Part shown: piece after piece, positions 1 to 11,476 of the stretch | Layout of the letters: the number at the start of each line of letters is the position of its first letter | Position numbering within the stretch: position 1 is the first letter of the stretch | Origin: Aphis gossypii | Lineage: Eukaryota; Arthropoda; Insecta; Hemiptera; Aphididae | Direction of reading: 5' to 3' | DNA length: 64,000 nucleotides | Assembly (NCBI RefSeq): GCF_020184175.1 | Contig: NW_026083025.1 | Coordinates: 248,001-312,000 of the forward strand | Position numbers and translations under genes: made by a program | The notes under the pieces: generated by a model | What the model was told of the DNA's origin: nothing | The model's database searches: none | Seen by the model: the letters and a program-made list of their open reading frames with translations, nothing else

Positions 1-11
1 ATATTTATAAG

Positions 12-548
12 GATTTGCCTAAAAAATAACCCCCGAAAAAATAACCCCATATGCGATTTTGTAAGATTTTAAATAATAATAATTGTCTAATATTCAAAAC
101 TAAAATGTATATGAATATTTTATAAAATATTTAAATTATTAAGTGAATTACGAGCATTTTTAAATATTTAATAATTTTAAACAAATAGTCATTTTTTTCA
201 ATTTCAATAATATAATAATTTTAAGCAAATTGTCAATTTTTTCAATTACCGTCAATAATGTATAAATAAAAAAATGTAAATAATTTTAAACAAATGTCAA
301 TAATGTATAAATAAATAAAATGTAAATAATTTTTGGTAATTAAAGTCCAAATCGAGGGGTGTTTTCCTCCAACCAAATGGCAAAATCGATTGTTCAATGA
401 TTCACAAACATTATTGGTTCGGTGGTTGTATACGCGTATTTATTAGAATATACATTTTAGTTTTGAATATTAGACAATTATTATTATTTAAAATCTTACA
501 AAATCGCATATGGGGTTATTTTTTCCGGGGTTATTTTTTCGCGGTACC
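12..548. mobile_element. Long-TIR non-autonomous element (Mutator-type MITE)
   Basis: The two ends are reverse complements of each other over roughly 90 bases: 21-115 matches 450-541 inverted. Both arms carry the doubled word AAAAAATAACCCC near the outer edge, with a few mismatches. Immediately outside, the 9-base word ATTTATAAG occurs at 3-11 and again at 549-557, the pattern of a target-site duplication. Long TIRs with 9-base duplications are typical of Mutator-superfamily elements. The interior is AT-rich and has no coding potential, so this is a non-autonomous copy. The exact outer boundary is uncertain because the outermost nine bases of the arms match poorly. Confidence 0.7.
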
Positions 549-714
549 ATTTATAAGACAGCATTTTTTTTAATTTAAAAATATTATCATAAGAACTCAT
601 AACATTACCATTACAAAATGCTGTCTGTTACTACATAATTATTTAAAATGTATTAATGACTTAAACTTTACTTTTCCTTAGTTATATAACATATATAATC
701 ACATCAAAACCATA

Positions 715-1191
715 ATGTGCATTACAAGACATTTCTTTGTTGACAAACCGGCACTGAAAGAAATATTAGTCAAATTAGTAAAAGAAAATTATTTGACACA
801 CCAAGAATACCACAGTGACAAAATATACAAACCCAATAAACCAAATATATATAACCATATCAAACAATTTAAAGAATTAGCTACAGTAAAAGACATAATA
901 TACATCACAAAAGATACATACTTAACGACAGCTGTTTTTTATAATGTAATTGTATTTGTTTGTCTTGAAACATCTGCAATGGTTGCTTTTAAAAAGATCC
1001 TAAATAACACGTTTTCGAAAAATCTAAATAGTAGATCATATGCAGATTCCTGCGAAAACAATTTAATCTCTAATGGTTTTCGTCATATCTCTTACGGTTT
1101 TCCCGGGAAACAAATCGTAAACGTGATTTTCCAAATTATTATATTCATCATTATTATAAGTTTAAGTGATATCGGACGATCGTTTTTTTGA
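715..1191 (+). CDS. Unrecognised open reading frame running into a dispersed repeat
   Basis: A 158-codon frame is open from an ATG at 715. I do not recognise its first ~90 residues, which are rich in Lys, Asn and Ile. From about residue 92 the frame runs into a copy of the ~170-bp dispersed repeat (988-1172), which also occurs at 1795, 11200 and 11477, so the C-terminal part is certainly repeat-derived. No splice signals or neighbouring exons support a gene. It may be a chance frame or a scrap of a mobile element. Confidence 0.12.
   Translation: MCITRHFFVDKPALKEILVKLVKENYLTHQEYHSDKIYKPNKPNIYNHIKQFKELATVKDIIYITKDTYLTTAVFYNVIVFVCLETSAMVAFKKILNNTFSKNLNSRSYADSCENNLISNGFRHISYGFPGKQIVNVIFQIIIFIIIISLSDIGRSFF
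988..1172 (+). repeat. Dispersed ~170-bp repeat, copy 1
   Basis: The block runs from the word AACACGTTTTCGAAAAATC through TCCCGGGAAAC to AAGTTTAAGTGATAT. The same block, about 85-90% alike by eye, recurs at 1795-1978, 11200-11312 and 11477-11655. All copies share a GGTTTTCCCGGGAAAC core. It encodes nothing recognisable and its class (MITE fragment or SINE-like) is unknown. Confidence 0.75.
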
Positions 1192-1794
1192 CTTGTAGAT
1201 TTCAAATCCACAACAGAAAGATTGTAATTGCAATCATCAATGCACTCGTATCATTTTCAAAGCTCTAAGTCCAACGCATGATTTTATACAATTTTTCCTG
1301 TACAAGTACGTAGTACATGTATATCAGTAGCGGGGCAACCACTATTGCAAAACCGACTGGTCGTTAATATATACCTTTCGACTTGTTTTAAGTGCATTTT
1401 TATAGTGCGTACTACAATGTAAAATTGCATTACTCAAATACATTTTTTTTTTTTTTATATAAAACATCTAGTTAAATCACACAATCTTTTATCATGTAGG
1501 ATATGTTAATAATTTTTGTGTAATTAGTAATATTTGTATAAAATTGTAAATATTTTGAACATGACGTGTATGATTTACTAGTATTATAGTATTAAATAAC
1601 ATTAGTATTTTGAATAAAAATTGTATTATGTGTGTGTGTCATCGGCGGTCCATGAACGATTGACAGATCGGCGGCGGCCGGTAAGTTACCGACGCGTTGT
1701 GTGATGAACCGGATGCAGCGCACCTGGTGGCATTACGTCTTACATGGGTTATGAGTGTCACGGCATCATGCGGCAACGCACTGCAGATTTTTTT
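1173..1794. other. Gene-free stretch
   Basis: This is AT-rich sequence with a GC-richer patch near 1640-1780. I see no coding signal, structure or known element in it. Confidence 0.5.
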
Positions 1795-1978
1795 TTTAAA
1801 AAGCTTAAACAACAAGTTTTCGAAAAATATAAATAATATAACTTATGCAGATCCATACGGACAACAATTTAATCTCTAATGGTTTTCGTCATATCTCTTA
1901 CGGTTTTCCCGGGAAACATATCGTAAACGTGTTTTTCCAAATTATTATATTCATCATTATTATAAGTTTAAGTGATAT
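1795..1978 (+). repeat. Dispersed ~170-bp repeat, copy 2, abutting the satellite array
   Basis: This is the same block as 988-1172. Both copies end with AAGTTTAAGTGATAT, but here the first satellite monomer begins immediately afterwards (GATGCATTTAGG at about 1977). The array may therefore have been amplified from the edge of, or inside, an element carrying this repeat. Confidence 0.75.
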
Positions 1979-4085
1979 GCATTTAGGAGGGGAACAACTG
2001 CGATGGATAACGACAGGGAGCGCATTACCGCAGCAAGTCCGAATACCTGGCATCATGCGGCAACCGTATGCTAAACCATAACTTTGAAAAAATATTAAAA
2101 AATAACCCACGTTCCTACAGCTATAAAAAATACGTCCCTGTAAAGGGTACGTACTCCGCTACCCTGTGGATGCATTTAGGAGGGTAACAATTGCGATGGA
2201 TGACGACAGGGAGCGCATTACCGCAGCAAGTCCGAATACCTGGCATCATGCGGCAACCGTATGCTAAACCATAACTTTGAAAAAATATTAAAAAATAACC
2301 CACGTTCCTACAGCTATAAAAAATACGTCCCTGTAAAGGGTACATACTAAGCTACCCTGTGGATGCATTTAAGAGGGTAACAATTGCGATGGATGACGAC
2401 GTGAAGCGCAATACCGCAGCAAGTCCGAATACCCGGCATCATGCGGCAACCGTATGCTAAACCATAACTTTGAAAAAATATTAAAAAATAACCATAACCC
2501 CTACAGCTATAAAAAATACGTCCTTGTAAAGGGTACATACTCAGCTACCCTGTGGATGCATTTAGGAGGGTAACAATTGCGATGGATGACGACGTGAAGC
2601 GCAATACCGCAGCAAGTCCGAATACCTGGCATCATGCGGCAACCGTATGCTAAACCATAATTTTGAAAAAATATTAAAAAATAACCCACGTTCCTACAGC
2701 TATAAAAAATACGTCCCTGTAAAGGGTACGTACTCCGCTACCCTGTGGATGCATTTAGGAGGGTAACAATTGCGATGGATGACGACAGGGAGCGCATTAC
2801 CGCAGCAAGTCCGAATACCTGGCATCATGCGGCAACCGTATGCTAAACCATAACTTTGAAAAAATATTAAAAAATAACCATAACCCCTACAGCTATAAAA
2901 AATACGTCCTTGTAAAGGGTACATACTCAGCTACCCTGTGGATGCATTTAGGAGGGTAACAATTGCGATGGATGACGACGTGAAGCGCATTACCGCAGCA
3001 AGTCCGAATACCTGGCATCATGCGGCAACCGTATGCTAAACCATAACTTTGAAAAAATATTAAAAAATAACCCACGTTCCTACAGCTATAAAAAATACGT
3101 CCTTGTAAAGGGTACATACTCAGCTACCCTGTGGATGCATTTAGGAGGGTAACAATTGCGATGGATGACGACAGGGAGCGCATTACCGCAGTAAGTCCGA
3201 ATACCTGGCATCATGCGGCAACCGTATGCTAAACCATAACTTTGAAAAAATATTAAAAAATAACCCACGTTCCTACAGCTATAAAAAATACGTCCCTGTA
3301 AAGGGTACATACTCAGCTACCCTGTGGATGCATTTAGGAGGGTAACAATTGCGATGGATGACGACAGGGAGCGCATTACCGCAGCAAGTCCGAATACCTG
3401 GAATCATACGGCAACCGTATGATAAACCATAACTTTGAAAAAATATTAAAAAATAATCATTACCCCTACAGCTATAAAAAATACGTCCCTGTAAAGGGTA
3501 CGTACTCCGCTACCCTGTGGATGCATTTAGGAGGGTAACAATTGCGATGGATGACGACAGGGAGCGCATTACCGCAGCAAGTCCGAATACCTGGAATCAT
3601 ACGGCAACCGTATGATAAACCATAACTTTGAAAAAATATTAAAAAATAACCATAACCCCTACAGCTATAAAAAATACGTCCCTGTAAAGGGTACATACTC
3701 AGCTACCCTGTGGATGCATTTAGGAGGGTAACAATTGCGATGGATGACGACAGGGAGCGCAATACCGCAGCAAGTCCGAATACTCGGCATCATGCGGCAA
3801 CCGTATGCTAAACCATAACTTTGAAAAAATATTAAAAAATAACCCACGTTCCTACAGCTATAAAAAATACGTCCCTGTAAAGGGTACATACTAAGCTACC
3901 CTGTGGATGCATTTAGGAGGGTAACAATTGCGATGGATGACGACAGGGAGCGCATTACCGCAGCAAGTCCGTGTAAACTTCACCATGCTGGAACCGTATG
4001 CTAAACCATAACTTTGAAAAAATATTAAAAAATAACCCACGTTCCTACAGCGATCAAAAATACGTCCCTGTAAAGGGTAGGTAGT
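1977..4085. repeat. Satellite-like tandem array, 193-bp unit, about 11 copies
   Basis: The words GATGCATTTAGGAGGG and GACGACAGGGAGCGCATTAC recur every 193 bases, with unit starts near 1977, 2170, 2363, 2556, 2749, 2942, 3135, 3328, 3521, 3714 and 3907. Units are about 95% or more alike. Variants are shared between non-adjacent units, for example CCCACGTTCCTACAG versus CATAACCCCTACAG, which suggests exchange within the array. The last unit diverges near 3972 and 4050. Each unit contains a ~74-codon minus-strand open frame. The period is not a multiple of three and the frame shifts from unit to unit, so I regard these frames as accidental. Confidence 0.95.
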
Positions 4086-4111
4086 CTGCTATCAGTATAA
4101 TATTTCTATGT

Positions 4112-4221
4112 GATTTTTGGAATTTTTTAAAACACGATTATACGTTGGTACAGCGATCAGCATACGCGTGCTGTATTACTATAAATTACGTATAATCGTG
4201 TTTTAAAAAATTCCAAAAATC
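4112..4221. repeat. Inverted repeat (hairpin) beside the satellite
   Basis: An arm of about 33 bases (GATTTTTGGAATTTTTTAAA, then ACACGATTATACG) is repeated in inverted orientation as CGTATAATCGTGTTTT and so on up to 4221. The ~40-base loop contains GGTACAGCGATCAGCATACG. The phrase GTTGGTACAGCGATCA recurs at about 4355. This could be the end of the element that carries the satellite or an independent foldback element. Confidence 0.8.
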
Positions 4222-4908
4222 GTATAAAATCAACCCTTTGACCGATCGTTTTGAAACTTACACACATCGTAGTAAGTACCCCGAGCTACCATTCCTGTGA
4301 TTTTGGTTAGCCTACTTAAAATATCACGGAGACGGCGTTCTCATTGTGCATTGTTGGTACAGCGATCAATCACAATATCTTTTTTTTTAATAATATAATA
4401 ATTAAAACAGTATTAATTAATTTTTTTTTTTGGATGCAATGTGGTTACTTCATATATTTCAATTCATATATACAATCATAATTTATTGTGACAAAATAAA
4501 TATAATGAATGTCAATGGACAGACGAGATTTTTACGGGTTTCGATCGGGCAAAACAGTGTGAACCTCCCGACCACACAGTAAATAAAAACGGTTTATATC
4601 ACTACTATTTAACGTCAAATAAATACGTCAAATGTCCCACTGTGTGATAATCAATGTTTCCTAATCAATTAGTTGATATCATTATTATAATGGAAAATAA
4701 AAATAAAAATGTGTTTTTGATAACTGATAGTAAATAATGTTATCAGTTAATTTTTATTTTTTTGTGATTATTAAATTATATTTTTCGTTATGTTGTGTAA
4801 TATTAAGGTTATTAAAAAAATATTGAATGGGTACAAATGTAACAGTTTATTGAGGGACAATTGTATCATTATTCGTTATGAGTAGTTATTGTTATTATTG
4901 ATTATTGA
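4222..4908. other. Gene-free AT-rich stretch
   Basis: Apart from the GTTGGTACAGCGATCA word near 4355 that echoes the preceding hairpin loop, I see only AT-rich sequence with poly-T runs. Confidence 0.5.
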
Positions 4909-5390
4909 TTATCGTTTTTGTGTAGTTAAAAATATTTTTAAATTATTTTCGTATCTGAAAATTGTTGCCCGGGTATTAGGTGTTTTTATTTTGTTCACTG
5001 GTTTTATTGGCATGAATCTTGTACCGATAAATTGACTTTGGTAGTTTCTTACGTTTTCTTTTGGGTACTCAAACAATTTTCCATTAAATTGAAAAGGGAA
5101 TTTCACCAAAACTTTGTCCGATTCAACTTTTTCTACAACCCCGGCCAGCCAAGGACCTCCGTGTATTGTTGTGAGGACACTCATACCAGGATTTGGTACC
5201 TGTCGAAATACGTATTTGTTTTATCTTTATTTTATCAAGATAAATCTATATTCAAGTGAATGTTTACGTACCCAAGTTTGAATATTTTCTTCTTGTATTT
5301 CGTCAAACAATGAACCACATGCGACGTCGTGGGGTCGTACCTCTTTAGGTCTCTTTCGTTCTCTCATTGGCGGGAATTTGTATCCTCGGC
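4909..5390 (-). CDS. Two-exon fragment of an unrecognised small-domain protein
   Basis: On the minus strand an exon ending at 5272 (last residues ...NIQTW) is followed by a GTACGT donor, a 72-base intron and a CAG acceptor. The last exon, 5199-4909, is 97 codons in the same phase. It contains WLAGVVEKVESDKVLVKF, then LFEYP, a pattern of short beta strands. The same arrangement, an exon ending in a Trp codon directly at a GT donor and then a domain with YYAGI, YVKFP and FLYE, occurs on the plus strand at 12797-13179, so the two are paralogues. I do not know the family. A small chromo/Tudor-like barrel is a guess. The 5' exon is poorly bounded and abuts piggyBac remnants, so it may be a broken copy. 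Confidence 0.5.
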
Positions 5391-5394
5391 AGTC

Positions 5395-5566
5395 GATTTT
5401 ACTTTATTTTACTTCGAATTCCAATTCTATGGCAAGCTATGTTTTCATCCATTTGATCGGATCCACCCATGTATTTATTATACATAAAAACACAATTTGG
5501 CATATCAACTTGCACAATTTTCTTTTGTGTTTTAGACTACCTTTTGGTGTTACTTTGTGGGGTTAC
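5395..5566 (-). pseudogene. piggyBac transposase remnant (third-Asp region)
   Basis: The minus-strand translation contains QVDMPNCVFMYNKYMGGSDQ followed by HRIGIRSK, with a stop codon upstream of it. YNxxMGGxDxxD is the hallmark around the third catalytic Asp of piggyBac transposases (DDE_Tnp_1_7). The adjoining sequence upstream still reads VTPQSNTKR, as expected for the preceding strand. Only about 55 codons survive. The fragment lies just 5' of the two-exon module and in a different frame. Confidence 0.7.
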
Positions 5567-6407
5567 CCCGTGTACTGTTATATTTTCTTAACCGTCATGA
5601 ACTGGTCTATCAGGAAAATACAACTTCATAAAGTTTAGGTAATAAATTAATGTTTTATAGGCTTATGTTCAAACAATAAATAACCTGCTAAAACGATGAA
5701 AATATACTGAATAATTTATGATTAATACGTGATTTTCTGGAATTTTTTTTGAACCTAAGCTAAGTTTTGTATATCAAACGATTTAGCGTGTAATTATCTA
5801 TCAGAAATATATAAATTCATAGAGTTTGGTTGAGGAATATAGGTTTTCTACTACATATGGTCCGCGAAATTAAGAAATACGTATTCGCAGATAAACGTAT
5901 CAGCATGGACGTATTTCAAAAATATATGATATCCTAATTTCTTTAATATTGCACTTATCGACCTGATTTTTTTTTTTTAATTGTTCATAATGGTATTCTT
6001 ATTGATATTTTACTGTTGGAATACTTCCATCAATCCTAAAACCGAATTAATGAGGTGAATTTTTCGATATTTTGATTCGTCAAAACATATCAGATTTCGA
6101 AGAAATTAAAAGTAAAAAAATCGTAGGTTTATGACAAATGTTATATGCAAATACTCATCACATAATCTTCTATCAGAAAAAAATATGTTCATACATTTTG
6201 GGTAAAAAATGAAGCAAAAATATGCTTACGTTCAAAACCGATAACACCCGCTAAATCGATGCAAATATACTGAATAAATTATATTCAATACGTGATAACC
6301 CAAAAAAATAATTCTAACCAATAAAATTTTTTCGACATCCCAAATATTGAAATTATATAATAAGAAAACACATTTTACTGGATTACATCGAATCAAAAAA
6401 AAATCCT
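5567..6407. other. Gene-free AT-rich stretch
   Basis: Near 5650-5720 and 6170-6300 there are two loosely similar passages (TGCTAAAACGATGAAAATATACTGAATAA and GCTAAATCGATGCAAATATACTGAATAA, shown here only as landmarks), so an old duplication is likely. No genes are seen. Confidence 0.4.
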
Positions 6408-6865
6408 TTGAAGGATGTGTACATCAAAAAAAATATTGTGGTTAAATCAACAGCAAATGACTTTGTGGCCAGCCATTACAAAAAGTTTAAACTTTCAAAA
6501 AAAGATTTGAACAAACAAAAAAAGTATATAACAAATATTCTCCAAGGACAAACGCTTAACCACATAATTTCAATACAATTGTGTCTGTAAGATTTTATAA
6601 TTACAATTATTTACAATTTTTTAAAAATTATAATAGTGAAAAAAAACAACATAGCTATGAAGGAAAAGTCATTGATCTAACTGAGTTTAATGATTTACAA
6701 TTCTATAAGCACAACCAAAATATTGAAATTATCAGAAACACAAAAATTATGTTTGTATCATCATTTTCTATGTTAAGGTTACGTCTACCAATGTATAATA
6801 ACTTATATGAAATACATTCTATGATTTTCAAAACAATAAAAACAACAAAAAACACTGATGAATAG
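6408..6865 (+). CDS. Two adjacent unrecognised open frames
   Basis: A 60-codon frame (6408-6590) and a 94-codon frame (6581-6865) overlap by 10 bases in different phases. Both are Lys/Asn/Ile-rich with no motif I know. The overlap would fit one older frame split by a frameshift, but AT-rich DNA also produces such frames by chance. Treat as unproven. Confidence 0.12.
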
Positions 6866-7339
6866 TACCTAAGTGTATAAATGACAATAATAATAGTTCT
6901 AATATTAAATAAAATAAAATATGTTTGTTTTAGCTGTGAAATTCCTGAAATAGGAACTATAATTATTGATGCAATAATGTCGTGTATTTAATGTAGCCGT
7001 TTAATTCATACAATGGTATTTTTAATGTACTACACAACAGTGAAATAAAAAACATATATATTGATGGGCATATTGTACTCAACAATAATTCAATAAAAAT
7101 ATTTCATGCAATTGTTCATAAATTCAAAATGTTTTTGAGTGAAATCGATGATATTGGTAATAATCCTAAGCTAACTTTATAAACTATTATCATTTATTTT
7201 AGGTTTCGTTGTTAGTTTATGTCACAATAGGTGAAAATATATGTTATTTAGTAAATAGTAACATATGAATAAAAAATAATAGAACCAGTTGGTATTATTT
7301 TCAAGCAAGGTAAATCTAATAAAATGTTTACAGGACAAT

Positions 7340-7740
7340 ATAAGTTTATACATAATAATATTAAGTCCATTTAAAAATTATGTGCTTTTGTACACAATTA
7401 GTACGTTTTAATAGATTCTACATAATTCAGTTAGATTTTATAATTGGTTGGTAAAATAAGTAGGTATAAGTATAACTTTAATAGGTAGTTGAATTTATAA
7501 TTTAATATTTGATTTTTTGTTCTTTAGTTGAAACCTGTGGTTCAAAATATAAAAGAAAACCGAGACACTCAAAATGTCTAAGCTATAGTTTCTGATAAAT
7601 CAATTAATGACCAATGGCAGTCGATGGACCAAATTTACAGGTCTTATTGATTTCTAGATATTCGTATAACTTATGGTCCTCGTTACGCAAGTGTTTTCTG
7701 CGATCAGAAAAATATATTTTTCAAATAGATAGAATACCAA
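7340..7740 (+). repeat. Degenerate copy of the 5' part of the pogo-like element
   Basis: The block from TAATAGATTCTACATAATTCAG through CAGTCGATGGACCAAATTT to CTGCGATCAGAAAAATATAT is repeated at about 29660-30050, directly upstream of the pogo-like transposase at 30064. In this copy no transposase follows. A short KYKRK-like frame inside the block could be the relic of the transposase N-terminus. This is therefore probably a 5' end of the same element family. Confidence 0.6.
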
Positions 7741-9057
7741 ATAATAGTAAACAGCGTTATTTATCATACAATCGTAAACTAATATGCGCAGACTGATATT
7801 TGTAAAAAAAAAAACCATTTTAAACAGCTTTTCTGAAAAAGTAAATAGTACGCAATTGTTTTACGCTTTGTGTTTTACATTCCGTACTGACATTTCGTAT
7901 TTTCACCTAGGTAGGTATACGGAATTTACAAAAATATGTCTGTTAGTTTTTGTATTCCATATCAACGGCTGCTGTCGAATAATTACGTTTTACACATCCA
8001 TAACATTATATATGTGCATATACAACAATCTGTTATGATCGCCTCATAAAATATTATGCGTTCATGGGCAAATAAAATAATGTTATTTGACTATAGATAA
8101 CGCAAACAACAAATAAATTATTGAACACTCGTGCTATAACATGCACAACGTCAATGACTTCAGACTACCGACTACCGACTGGCGACTAGCCGCGCCGGTG
8201 CGCTTGGCAAGCGTGATTTGCCCGTATAGATGTAGTTAAAAAACAATCCGCCAGGAGCGTGGTATTACATCTGACCGTTCACAAGCTAGCAAAGTCTGGT
8301 ATTATTTAAATATATTTGTACAGGAATATTATTTTCATTATTTGAAAAAAAAATAGCAAGGAAAAGGCATAAACAATAAATTACATTTCAACAAATTTAA
8401 TACCCTGCAAGCTGCTGGTAGTGCTTTAATACATTATATTATGACTTCACAAAATACTCTGACCATCAATTTAGGTACCAGCATACAACACTTAATTATT
8501 TCCTTCAATTTCAAATTATAATTGTTTGTCTTTAAGGTATTATATTATATTAAAAATTTAACAAACGCAGTAAACTTCTTACAGCCTAAAAATCAAGTTT
8601 TAGCTAACAAAATGACATTATTAACGTAATAAAATAAATGCAAAAAAATTATTAAGTTAAACTATTATTATTTTGTTGGTTGGATTGGTTTCAGCACTAA
8701 TAGCAGAATAATTATTAAAACATCGAAAAATTAGTAATTAGAGTTATGTGTGTCTAATGTCCAGTAAAATACTAGACACAATGTACTATTACCTATAGTA
8801 TTATTATGTCTATTAGGTTTTTTTTTTAAGATCCAAATCATAAGATTACAACAAGAATAAAGCTATATGTACATTGTACCTTTTCATATGAACCAAATTT
8901 TTTTTAAAACTACATATTTTACATTGTATATAATGAATTAATATTTTTTTCCTCTTATTGTATAAATTAATGTAACGCTAATGGTCAATAGTTGTCGAAT
9001 CGGAAATTTAAAAAATTTCAAGATGAATAAAAAAAAAAAAAATCAATAATTAGGAGA
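7741..9057. other. Gene-free stretch
   Basis: No coding signal or structure is seen. A GC-richer patch (8160-8225, several GACTACCGACT-like words) is the only notable feature. Confidence 0.4.
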
Positions 9058-10110
9058 AGTGGGTAAGTGGGTACTGTTCTGCTGTACATTAGGGGATGGG
9101 GTGGACCTCGGACTAGGGTAGGTTAAATTTGAATGCAATGATAGGTACCATTGTATACAAAAACGATTCTGAACGAAGATTATTTTTCAGCCTAGGATAT
9201 AATTTCCAGTGGTTGGTGAAAAAGGTGGTTTATGTTTTAATGGTCTGAATACACCAACGTTTAAGTTCTTTTATAATTATTGTAAGCTAAACTTATGAAA
9301 AATCTTGTATTAAATTTTCAACTCTTAGCTACTTATACAAACATTTTTATGAATTATACCTACAAAATAAATTGCAATTATTCATAATTTTGACGAATTT
9401 TCGTCAAAATTTGAACTTCAAATGCTAATAAAAAAAAAAATTGTGCCTATGTATTTATATAATTGTTTAATCACTATAAGAATAACATATGAGGAACTTT
9501 GTATAACATTTTCAAGTATTTTGATAGGGCCAAAAAAATTTTATCTACACTTCAAAAAAAATTTTTCAGAAAAATTGAAAATTTCAGTTGTCTATAAATA
9601 ACTCAAAAAAACTCAAAATATTTTGAAAATTAAATCGTGTAAGGAAAATTCCAATCTAAATAACTGGTAAAATTTTCATGTATCTACTACTTATACTTTT
9701 TGAATAATAACAAATATTTAAAATCGTTTGGGATAAATCGTTATCGTTACGCGATTTCGTAAAAATTTAAAATTCAAACGCACTTAAAATTTTTCTTATA
9801 ATGATGCTTCGAGTTTTCTCTATAGATACTTGAAGGAAAACTTATGGATCACTTAGTGTTGTATTTTCAATTCTTAGTTATTAACACAAAAAATTTTATG
9901 ATTTTTCAACTTCAAATTTATTTGCAAATTTTCGCGTTTTCGACAGATTTCGTAAAAATTTGAACTATAAACGCTTATAAAAAAAAATTGTGACTAACGA
10001 TTTTTAATTTTTTTTAGCTACAATAAGAACAACTCATAAGGAACCTTGTATTAAATTTTCAAGATTTTTTGGTCATCCAAAACACTTCCATAAAAAAAAT
10101 CGATTTGGTC
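9058..10110 (+). repeat. Abundant dispersed repeat (aphid-type), copy 1
   Basis: This copy begins with GTACTGTTCTGCTGTACATTAGG and includes AAACGATTCTGAACGAAGAT and CAGCCTAGGATATAATTTCC. It continues into internally repetitive sequence with several variants of TCGTAAAAATTTGAACT. Related copies lie at 16091 (plus), 18605, 20195 and 52765 (minus). No coding capacity is seen, so it is probably a non-autonomous element or a long degenerate relic. Confidence 0.8.
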
Positions 10111-10884
10111 GAAAACTGGTTTTGCGTAAATATTTCCGTTTTCCGTCATTTTCCCGTCTTGAATTGACGAATCCGAGGAGGTAACGTTTGTCGAGATCAG
10201 TGAAAGTCTTGTCGAAAAATTTTCCGGAAAAGCGGAATTTTTTTTCTCGACTTTTCCGATTTTTTTAATAGAGTTGACGGAATCTGATGTAAAAAATTAA
10301 AAGAAAGTCGATAACCTCTATGAAATTTTCCGGTATTTTTGATTTCTAACTAGAAATTTGTTAGTTTGTTCTGATTAGCTGATACTCGGGCGGGTTTTAC
10401 ATAAAATACCGGTTGGGCGACCGCGACGGCGTCATTCAGTGTTTCGATCCGCTTCCGTAAACACTGTGCTTTTTGTCAATTTAATGGTGTTTGAAAATGA
10501 TTATTTATAGAAACTATCAAGTATTTATTATAATTGTGTTTTAAAGTATTTTTTATAAAAACTTAACAGGTATTTTTGTTAGTTAAATTTTTTTTCTAAA
10601 CGATGATCGCTAGCATAAGCGGAATACTCTCAACGGGGTTTCCGTGATCGCGTGGACGAAATCGATACGATTAGCAATCATTTTTTTTCCTTTCTACGCT
10701 AATCGTTCGCAAGTAGCGTGTACCCTATAGAGGGCGTACGTGATCGCGTGGATGAAATCGATGCAATTAGTATTAGGGACAGTGTTTTTTTTATTTGTTA
10801 ATTTATTTGATTTATTTTTTTTATATTATTCTTATCTTTGTATCTATTATCTAGCATCCACCGTTAATATAAACATTAACTAGT
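10111..10884. other. Gene-free stretch with a degenerate ~105-bp tandem pair
   Basis: Two related segments, about 10603-10671 and 10698-10776, both end with GTGATCGCGTGGA(C/T)GAAATCGAT. Each then reads A(C/T)(A/G)(C/A)(G/A)ATTAG. This and the CG-rich words between them contrast with the AT-rich flanks. It could be a promoter or 5' leader of the decayed zinc-finger gene that follows, but that is only position-based. Confidence 0.35.
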
Positions 10885-11140
10885 CCCCTCAGACCACTAG
10901 GCAAGTGCGGCACTTTAAGACACATTTCGGGGGCAAAAGTTTCGACTGTGAATTATGTTGTAAACCTTTTTCTATAAATTCAATTTAAAGGAACACATCA
11001 AAACTCATCATGATTCATCGTATAAAAATCCAAGCTATTTAAAATGAGGGAAAAGATTTGCAAACAAAAGGGAATATCAGTACCACGATAACAGAGCTCA
11101 CACAGGAAAGAAACCATATAACCTCTTCGTTAGGTTTTTG
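10885..11140 (+). pseudogene. C2H2 zinc-finger protein fragment (frameshifted)
   Basis: From 10902 one frame reads RHFKTH, then GGKSFDCELCCKPFS, matching the end of one C2H2 finger and the CxxC start of the next. The matching helix LKEHIKTHH follows only after a one-base frame change. A third segment reads GKRFANK and ends in RAHTGKKPYN, the classic H-T-G-E/K-K-P-Y inter-finger linker. Two frameshifts and the loss of the third Cys pair show decay. Such fingers normally bind DNA or RNA in the nucleus. A minus-strand open frame over the same bases (11039-11308) is hydrophobic by accident. Confidence 0.65.
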
Positions 11141-11199
11141 TTCGTTGTAGGTTTTAAATAGTTCAATGCATAGGATAAACAATAAATTGCCAGATAATA

Positions 11200-11312
11200 A
11201 ATAATAGAACTTATGCAGATCCCTACGGAGAACAATTTCATCTCTAATAGTTTTCGTCATATCTCCCACGGTTTTCCCGGGAAACAGTTCGTAAACGTGA
11301 TTTTTCAAAGCA
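11200..11312 (+). repeat. Dispersed ~170-bp repeat, copy 3 (short)
   Basis: It shares AATAGAACTTATGCAGATCC through TTTTCCCGGGAAACAGTTCG with the copies at 988, 1795 and 11477. The 5' part is missing. Confidence 0.75.
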
Positions 11313-11476
11313 TAAAATTGTCAGTTTTCATTCGCGTTTTCACGGTAAACCGATGGCCGGACGAACAATTTGCATAGAGATCGATTTTTTCTCCGAGCAA
11401 TTCTTCACTAGGATCAGTTTTTCGTTTTTCCAAAAAGTCATTATTTAAAACTTTTATTTTTTGAAAGCCATTTTAC

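Noticed and set aside
1898..3889. Ten near-identical 60-74-codon minus-strand open frames
   Set aside because: They are by-products of the 193-bp satellite. The period is not a multiple of three, there are no start context or splice signals, and each frame ends in the neighbouring unit.
1977..4085. CRISPR array
   Set aside because: Units are contiguous 193-bp tandem copies without spacers, and the genome is eukaryotic.
11039..11308. 89-codon minus-strand frame with two membrane-like segments
   Set aside because: It lies antisense over the zinc-finger relic and a dispersed repeat; the hydrophobicity is a side effect of those sequences.
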